From positions 1 through 6,573 of the forward strand of contig CANJDY010000160.1 in NCBI GenBank assembly GCA_947472635.1: a stretch of DNA of 6,573 nt, given 5' to 3'. The notes beneath the pieces were generated by a model. That model searched no databases. It was not told the DNA's origin and saw only the letters and a program-made list of their open reading frames with translations. The translations under genes were made by a program, and so were the position numbers. This DNA is from Chitinophagaceae bacterium. Its GTDB lineage: Bacteria > Bacteroidota > Bacteroidia > Chitinophagales > Chitinophagaceae. This document shows, one piece after another, positions 1-4,981 of the stretch; the first letter of the stretch is position 1, and the number at the start of each line of letters is the position of its first letter.

Positions 1-1404
1 ATTTGTTCACCCTCTCGCTACGGGTTTTATTCGGGGCAGCAGATTTATCGGTCCACCGGAGGAGGGGGCGGCGCTTTCGAAGGGCCAGGGGGGCCGAGCT
101 ATTTAAAACCGGGAACACTAACTATTGCTGAAATGCTAAAGCAAAAAGGATATCGGACGGGCGTATTCGGCAAATGGCATGTGGGGCTTACCTGGGTTGA
201 TAAAAACAACCAGGTGCTGAAAGGTGGCTTCGAGAATTCACTGCTGATTGATTATAAAAAAAGTACTCCGTTAATTGACGGTCCAAATTCGAAAGGTTTT
301 GATGAATCTTTCATAACTCCCAACTGTCCAAATACCGATCCATTATATATCTACATCGAGAATGGTATGGTTCCCATACCGGCAAGCAAAAGACATAAAA
401 CTGCCCATCTTCCCAATCCGGGAGGTAAATGGCTTTGGGATAATGACGAAGGTTGGATGGCTCCAGGCTATAATTTTATGGAAGCGGATTTGATATTTTA
501 TGAAAAAACTCGTCGTTTTATAACTGAGCATCGCAAAAACACCCCTCAAAAACCTTTTTTTGCTGTCCTTTCAACACAAATTGCACATGCGCCAGTCCTT
601 CCTGCTCCTCAATTCAACGGGGCGACAAATGCCGGCCCTCGTGGTGATTTTGTTTGGGAACTGGACGTGCTGGTAGGGCGCATGATGGCATTGGTGAAAG
701 ATTTAGGTATTGATGATAACACAATAATCCTTTTCAATGCGGATAATGGAGCCGAAACAGTTCACGTTAACTGGATGCGGCAGGATTACGGGCACGATCC
801 TTCCGGAGGGTGGAGGGGAATGAAGCGTGATGCCTGGGAAGGGGGGCACCGAGTTCCCTTTATTGTTCGCTGGCCGGGTGTGTTTCAAGCAGGTTTGGTA
901 TCTAACCAAATGATCAATACCACCGATATATTTGCAACAGTTGCATCCATCGTTGATTTTAAACTAAAGGATACAAATGCCAGGGACAGTTATGACATGT
1001 TACCTGCTATGCTTGGGACTCAAGATCTGAAGCGTTCTATCAGGCCTTATTTGCTGACTCAGAATTTTAGGGGAGAATTTCAGATTCGGCAGGAAAATTG
1101 GAAATATATCAACCACAAAGGATCTGGTGGAAATAATTACGAAGAGGGCTTTCTTAAGTCCTATGCTTTACCTGAAACTGCTCCTGATGCGCAGGGACAA
1201 TTATACAATCTTCTAGATGATCCCGGAGAAACGACCAACCTGTATTTCAAGGAGGCCGAAAAACGCAAGGGACTACAAAAATTATTGGAAGAATTAAAAT
1301 CAAGTGGTCGAAGCGCTCCTCTGAACAGACAGCCGATTGGAATCGAGCGAGTAAGGGAATTGGGTAAGCAAAATATTCAAAAAAAGCATGCTGGCCTAGA
1401 GTAA
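1..1404 (+). CDS. Type I (formylglycine) sulfatase, 5'-truncated by window edge
   Basis: This is a sulfatase of the alkaline-phosphatase-like superfamily (SulfAtlas class S1), which hydrolyses sulfate esters, probably on a glycan. The reading frame is open from base 1, so the gene starts upstream; the ATG at 133 is internal, because the catalytic motif CSPSR lies before it at 4-18. Its Cys (4-6) is the residue oxidised to formylglycine. Other expected active-site residues follow: GKWH with Lys 172-174 and His 178-180, the His of AHAPVLP (586-588), the metal-binding Asp-Asn of ADNGAE (742-747), Lys 823-825, and His of EGGHRVP (847-849). The C-terminal subdomain ends with the usual QLYNLLDDPGETTNL pattern. 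467 residues are visible; about 50-90, including the signal peptide and the first Asp-Asp metal ligands, are missing. The stretch after the active site is odd: YSG replaces the common LTG, followed by a polyglycine loop. The layout recalls GalNAc-6-sulfatase/arylsulfatase-A-like S1 subfamilies, but I cannot fix the subfamily or substrate. Confidence 0.95.
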   Translation: MCSPSRYGFYSGQQIYRSTGGGGGAFEGPGGPSYLKPGTLTIAEMLKQKGYRTGVFGKWHVGLTWVDKNNQVLKGGFENSLLIDYKKSTPLIDGPNSKGFDESFITPNCPNTDPLYIYIENGMVPIPASKRHKTAHLPNPGGKWLWDNDEGWMAPGYNFMEADLIFYEKTRRFITEHRKNTPQKPFFAVLSTQIAHAPVLPAPQFNGATNAGPRGDFVWELDVLVGRMMALVKDLGIDDNTIILFNADNGAETVHVNWMRQDYGHDPSGGWRGMKRDAWEGGHRVPFIVRWPGVFQAGLVSNQMINTTDIFATVASIVDFKLKDTNARDSYDMLPAMLGTQDLKRSIRPYLLTQNFRGEFQIRQENWKYINHKGSGGNNYEEGFLKSYALPETAPDAQGQLYNLLDDPGETTNLYFKEAEKRKGLQKLLEELKSSGRSAPLNRQPIGIERVRELGKQNIQKKHAGLE

Positions 1405-1465
1405 AACATGATTTTAAGCGAATCTACTTTACGTCATTAATAATAAATAGGGAAGTTTCGGGTAT

Positions 1466-3187
1466 ATGGAAAATTATAATCATTCTTTAAAAAACAAAAT
1501 TATGCATGTTAACATTTTTAATGGGAGGTTTAAGGCAATATGTTTTCAATTGTCTTTGATTGCTTTTTTTATGCTGCTTTCTTCCCAATACCTTGCGGCA
1601 CAGGATGACAAAGCCCAAATAAAAGGACCTGGAATTATAAAAGAACATACCCGCGGTCTGCATGGGTACATCAGCTATAATGCGGACAGGCCGGCTGATC
1701 AATCCGACTACAGTTATGGAATGGGGTTTTATTCCGCTGTATGGCCATTGATTACCCAACCGATTGCCGACTTTCAGATTGGTTTGGCCGGAGCCTGGGT
1801 TACACCCGATAATTCTGATAATAAAGACAAACCCCTTGCGCCCATTGGAACGCTTGCCCGTGACAACTGGCCAAACCGAGGCCCTACATGGAGCAGTGTT
1901 TTTCAAACCCTCGAAGGCGGTCTTGGTTATTGGGCCGGAAATCGATTTCGCTATGGTCCGCCAAAATTCAGTATGAATGCAACACCACAATGCTATGATT
2001 ACGAGGTTGGCTCGCCGGGTTGGTCATTTTTTTACGATACCGAAGCTTTGCCTGACAATCGCCTGGGAATTGCTCAATTGAGCAATCGACTGCTCATTCC
2101 ACCAGATGCCTTGCCTTTCCAGGACAATCCAAATGGTAAATTCCTGGGATATACTTACATGGCTTTACCATTTACAGATCCAACAAAAGGTGACCCACCA
2201 ACGGGAGACCAAAGCTGGACTTGTTTTCTAAGCGCTGCCAATTTCAAAGGACCGATAGCTTATTATATTCCTGAAACCTGGAGCAAAATCGGCAAGCTGT
2301 TTAATTATGATTTTATTTATGGACGTGGACTTGATGCCAGGCCAGGCCATATGGGTGGCGGTGCCATGGAGATTAACACGGTGCCTTGCTTTGAGTCACA
2401 GGATGAAAAGGGCGTTACCTATTCCAAGATACCCCAGCTGCAATTTCCAGTTGACAAACAGGGAAGGACCATGCTTGTACAAGATGTGGTGTATTACTCT
2501 AAAGCAGCATTGTATGAAACGTTTAAGGCATGGCGAGATGGCGGTGCGCTTTGCTCGGGAAGGTTCGATGAAAAGGGTGCGTGGAAATCAAAATTAACAA
2601 CAAAAACTCCTGGTTATGATCAGGCTGGTAAAAAAATTAATGGAGTGGAAAAAATCTTTGATACAAAGGTTTACAATGATAATGTTTGGGGATTGAAATG
2701 GGTTGATAGTAAAACCGATAAATTTGGAAACTTTCCCAGGTACTTCCGGCACGAAGGAGATCAACTAGTGGCAATACCAGCATCTGAAGTTCCTGCCAAA
2801 ACTAATCTCCTGAATAAAGAGTTTGTATTGGCGAAACCTGGTGAGCCCTATACTTCTCCCGAAAAAGGAGCCTGGACCAATCCCGGTGCTGCTGCAGGCC
2901 CTTACAAGGTTAAGCTTATTGACGGCTCTGTAGTTACCTATTCCTGGTATCGTTTTGTTGATCAACCATCCTTCCAGCAATACAACTGGAGCAAAGCCCA
3001 AAAAGATAAATTACAGGCTTTCATTGAAAAGGTTCATGCGCAATGGCCTATTGACAGAGATTACATGGCTCCGCCTACAATGGGTGAATTGGTGGCACTT
3101 GATCCGGCGCTGTTGGTTAATCCGCCTAAGGGTATGCAAGTAGGCTATGTTCCGATTGTAACACACCAGGAAGCTGCTTCCAAATAG
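1466..3187 (+). CDS. Exported tryptophan-rich protein of unknown function (573 aa)
   Basis: I do not recognise this family. The 1466 ATG is the first after an in-frame TAG at 1448-1450; a weak GGGAAG lies about 10 nt upstream. Met13 (nt 1502), after an A-rich stretch, is an alternative giving a shorter signal peptide. Residues 21-45 form a Sec signal (basic RFK, hydrophobic core 24-40) with probable cleavage at Ala45/Gln46. There is no lipobox. The mature protein is aromatic-rich (16 Trp in all), with four Cys (176, 253, 308, 363) that could form disulfides. Likely conserved blocks are 84-116, 135-190 (RGPTW, GGLGYW, GSPGW), a glycine-rich GHMGGGAMEIN segment at 294-304, and a C-terminal block at 535-563 ending GMQVGYVPI. 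The tripeptide GAW occurs at 109, 371 and 468. No transmembrane segment follows the signal, and no type IX sorting domain is evident. The gene lies 61 nt after a sulfatase and 32 nt before another exported protein, so a role in sulfated-glycan binding or cleavage is inferred from context only. Confidence 0.93.
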   Translation: MENYNHSLKNKIMHVNIFNGRFKAICFQLSLIAFFMLLSSQYLAAQDDKAQIKGPGIIKEHTRGLHGYISYNADRPADQSDYSYGMGFYSAVWPLITQPIADFQIGLAGAWVTPDNSDNKDKPLAPIGTLARDNWPNRGPTWSSVFQTLEGGLGYWAGNRFRYGPPKFSMNATPQCYDYEVGSPGWSFFYDTEALPDNRLGIAQLSNRLLIPPDALPFQDNPNGKFLGYTYMALPFTDPTKGDPPTGDQSWTCFLSAANFKGPIAYYIPETWSKIGKLFNYDFIYGRGLDARPGHMGGGAMEINTVPCFESQDEKGVTYSKIPQLQFPVDKQGRTMLVQDVVYYSKAALYETFKAWRDGGALCSGRFDEKGAWKSKLTTKTPGYDQAGKKINGVEKIFDTKVYNDNVWGLKWVDSKTDKFGNFPRYFRHEGDQLVAIPASEVPAKTNLLNKEFVLAKPGEPYTSPEKGAWTNPGAAAGPYKVKLIDGSVVTYSWYRFVDQPSFQQYNWSKAQKDKLQAFIEKVHAQWPIDRDYMAPPTMGELVALDPALLVNPPKGMQVGYVPIVTHQEAASK

Positions 3188-3219
3188 GAAGCAATGAGTC
3201 TTTTATTAAAGCAATAAAA

Positions 3220-4788
3220 ATGCGTATTAAAATATTTAAAAGAAGCCTATTCATTTACCTGCTAAGTTTATTGGCGGTCATAATACCTTCGCAGATAACG
3301 GATGCAAATTCATTGGCATATCGATATGTTGACCATGTAAAGGACAACAATATTGCCGACGCTATTGGTCGCAAACAGCATGTTATCAGTGTTTATAATC
3401 AGTTGGCCAGGGGCCTGAAAGCTAATCCTGCAGTTGATACCGGATTAGCGAAAGATACTGGGTTAAAGCTTATGGGTAACCGCTTTATCACTTTGATTAC
3501 CCTAGTGCGTGTTAATCAAATTGAAATATCACGTTATAAAGCAGTCGGTGAAGATGAATCAGGCATTCACAGTCCGGAAGCAGCCAGCGCATTCAGGGAA
3601 GCTGTAGAAAAGGCTTTACCCGGGGCACGAATTACTTGGGCTTTCAGTTGGCTTGCACTAAAGGACAATCGCCCCAATTACCTTGGCATAAAAAAATTAG
3701 CAGTCTATTATCATGAAAAATTTGGGGATGAGATCACCTTTGCTCCTGGCGGCTATTTCTCAAACATGTATAATACGAGGGAGCAAGTGAACCAGGATTT
3801 ACAGGAAGGTTTGCAAATGGTTTCGCAAATGGTTGGAGCCGGATACCGGCCCTCCAGTGTCATTGCCGGTTTTCTGGCTGCTGAGAACCTGCGTTTTTTG
3901 GCTGAAAAAGAGGGCATTCACGTTTGCCAGGGAAATATTTGGAGTCAGTATGCGATAGATAATGGTGACGGCGACGGTTCCATTTCTTATCCTTACTATC
4001 CTTCGCGCCAACATTTTCTTAAAGCGGCCCAGAACAGCACTGACCAGATAGACTGTGTAAACATGGACGGCTGGACTTGTGATTTTTTGACCGCACGCAG
4101 GGCAGGCTTCGAAAATGGCTTTAATAGCAGGCTGGGAGTAGGACCGATAGAAACAGTGATCAGGTATGGTGCCGAAAAGGGCCTGAAGGAGATGATTGCC
4201 ACTACTTCAGCTCATTTCGACGAAGGATTTAATCTCAACGGGTTTGGTTGGGTTACCAACATCTGCGAACTTGGATTAGTTGAGGCACACAAAATATATC
4301 ATTATCCTTACCCTGGTGTAGTTATTCCCGGTATCGCTGGCTGGCTGGAAGGGATCAAGAGCAGATGGCCGAATGCCAGGGCTGTTACAGTTGGAGAATT
4401 CGGATTAGCATGGCGCAAGCAGTTCAGGAACAATGACAGTATCAACTATCGTTTTGTACAACGCGGATCCGGATTTCCAGGATCTGAACCTGAATTGGAA
4501 ATCCGCTGGTATATGAACAAAAATTTCCGACTGGCCCTTTTAAGAGATTGGAAGACAGGTACTTCGGAAAAAATCATCGATTTCACTCGCTACGACCTCA
4601 AAGCCAAGGAACCCGATGACCCAAAGCCTGACCAGAATAGCCGAAATTGGAGCTTACTTAACCGGCTTAACCAGAAGGGGACCCGTCAACAGGATAAACC
4701 AATTGAAATCGGGCAATTGAATGCATCAGAGCAGGAATTGATAAAGCGGCGTTACCCAGCATTATTTCCCGTAGATGCTAAAAAATAA
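3220..4788 (+). CDS. Exported DUF3863/DUF3864-like protein (glycoside hydrolase/deacetylase-related)
   Basis: This 522-aa protein has a Sec signal peptide: basic RIKIFKR, hydrophobic core 9-24, probable cleavage after Ala29. The block at 237-262, with WSQYAIDNGDGDGS, then DGWTCDF (283-289), FNSRLGVGPIET (301-312) and HFDEGF with GFGWVTN (332-347), matches my recollection of the Bacteroides/Parabacteroides family with Pfam names DUF3863 (N-terminal) and DUF3864 (C-terminal). A structure of that family was described as glycoside hydrolase/deacetylase-related. That assignment is from memory and should be treated as probable. The protein is likely periplasmic or surface-exposed and acts on a carbohydrate. 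Canonical NodB deacetylase motifs (TFDD, HSxxHP) are not seen, so it is not an ordinary polysaccharide deacetylase. Residues 247-254 (DNGDGDGS) resemble a calcium-binding loop. Four Cys remain (236, 279, 287, 349). The tail from about 460 is charged and looks low in structure. It starts 32 nt after the preceding gene, probably in the same transcript. No clear SD is present; AATAAAA precedes the ATG. Confidence 0.93.
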   Translation: MRIKIFKRSLFIYLLSLLAVIIPSQITDANSLAYRYVDHVKDNNIADAIGRKQHVISVYNQLARGLKANPAVDTGLAKDTGLKLMGNRFITLITLVRVNQIEISRYKAVGEDESGIHSPEAASAFREAVEKALPGARITWAFSWLALKDNRPNYLGIKKLAVYYHEKFGDEITFAPGGYFSNMYNTREQVNQDLQEGLQMVSQMVGAGYRPSSVIAGFLAAENLRFLAEKEGIHVCQGNIWSQYAIDNGDGDGSISYPYYPSRQHFLKAAQNSTDQIDCVNMDGWTCDFLTARRAGFENGFNSRLGVGPIETVIRYGAEKGLKEMIATTSAHFDEGFNLNGFGWVTNICELGLVEAHKIYHYPYPGVVIPGIAGWLEGIKSRWPNARAVTVGEFGLAWRKQFRNNDSINYRFVQRGSGFPGSEPELEIRWYMNKNFRLALLRDWKTGTSEKIIDFTRYDLKAKEPDDPKPDQNSRNWSLLNRLNQKGTRQQDKPIEIGQLNASEQELIKRRYPALFPVDAKK

Positions 4789-4859
4789 GGAAAGGAAATT
4801 AATATAATAAAATTAGTTAACAGGATTGAAAGAGGTGGATTTATTTAATTGAAAAATGA

Positions 4860-4881
4860 GGAATACAGGATACTATATTCC
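4860..4881 (+). other. Small imperfect hairpin
   Basis: GGAATA (4860-4865) pairs with TATTCC (4876-4881). After one C/A mismatch, two more pairs (AG with CT) close a GATA tetraloop. The stem is weak (6 plus 2 pairs, mostly A-T) and is followed by GTAGGTAA rather than a T-run, so it does not look like an intrinsic terminator. It could be chance in AT-rich DNA or a minor RNA processing or leader structure. Confidence 0.25.
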
Positions 4882-4916
4882 GTAGGTAATAAGATTCAAT
4901 GGTGTAGTTTAATCCA

Positions 4917-4949
4917 TTTGGCCTCGAATGAATGTTTATTAATGATTTG
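4917..4949 (+). promoter_or_regulatory. Weak candidate Bacteroidota-type promoter
   Basis: The known Bacteroides consensus is TTTG about 19-21 nt upstream of TAnnTTTG. Here TTTG at 4917-4920 is followed, 21 nt later, by ATGATTTG at 4942-4949. The two TTTG blocks fit, but the TA of the -7 element is inverted to AT. A transcript from here would begin some 25-30 nt before the sulfatase ATG at 4982, which is a plausible distance. The match is imperfect and TTTG is common in such DNA, so confidence is low. Confidence 0.22.
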
Positions 4950-4981
4950 AGTATTAAATTTCTTAAAAACAAAATAAAAAA

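Larger units (their letters stand above)
4789..4981. other. Intergenic gap before second sulfatase (193 nt)
   Basis: This AT-rich spacer is three times longer than the other two gaps and is the only place in the window with room for a promoter. It contains an SD-like AGAGGTGG (4831-4838) with no convincing gene behind it, a small hairpin (4860-4881), a possible promoter (4917-4949) and an A-rich run just before the next start. I see no stem followed by a U-run, so no intrinsic terminator can be called for the upstream gene. Confidence 0.6.

Noticed and set aside
133..1404. ATG at 133 as the true start of the first sulfatase
   Set aside because: The frame is open to base 1 and upstream codons encode CSPSR, the essential catalytic motif. 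Starting at 133 would give an inactive protein without signal peptide.
1487..1990. 167-aa frame on the minus strand
   Set aside because: It lies fully antisense to the exported-protein gene at 1466-3187, has no recognisable domain, and reads as a complementary-strand shadow.
2307..2597. 96-aa plus-strand frame inside the unknown exported gene
   Set aside because: It is an alternative frame within a longer gene with a signal peptide and coherent protein composition; its product is low-complexity in Met/Arg/Leu with no domain.
3220..4788. Classical NodB polysaccharide deacetylase
   Set aside because: TFDD-like and HSxxHP-like metal motifs were looked for and not found; HFDEGF is not an equivalent in order or context.
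1466..4788. Type IX secretion C-terminal sorting domains or lipoprotein signals on the two middle proteins
   Set aside because: The C-termini (HQEAASK and FPVDAKK) do not resemble sorting domains, and no Leu-x-x-Cys lipobox sits at either signal-peptide end.
4860..4881. Hairpin as an intrinsic terminator for the third gene
   Set aside because: The stem is short and AT-rich and no T-run follows.
4857..4886. Nine-codon ATG frame (MRNTGYYIP) in the spacer
   Set aside because: Too short to support as a gene, and its ATG is 18 nt from the SD-like AGAGGTGG, beyond the normal spacing.
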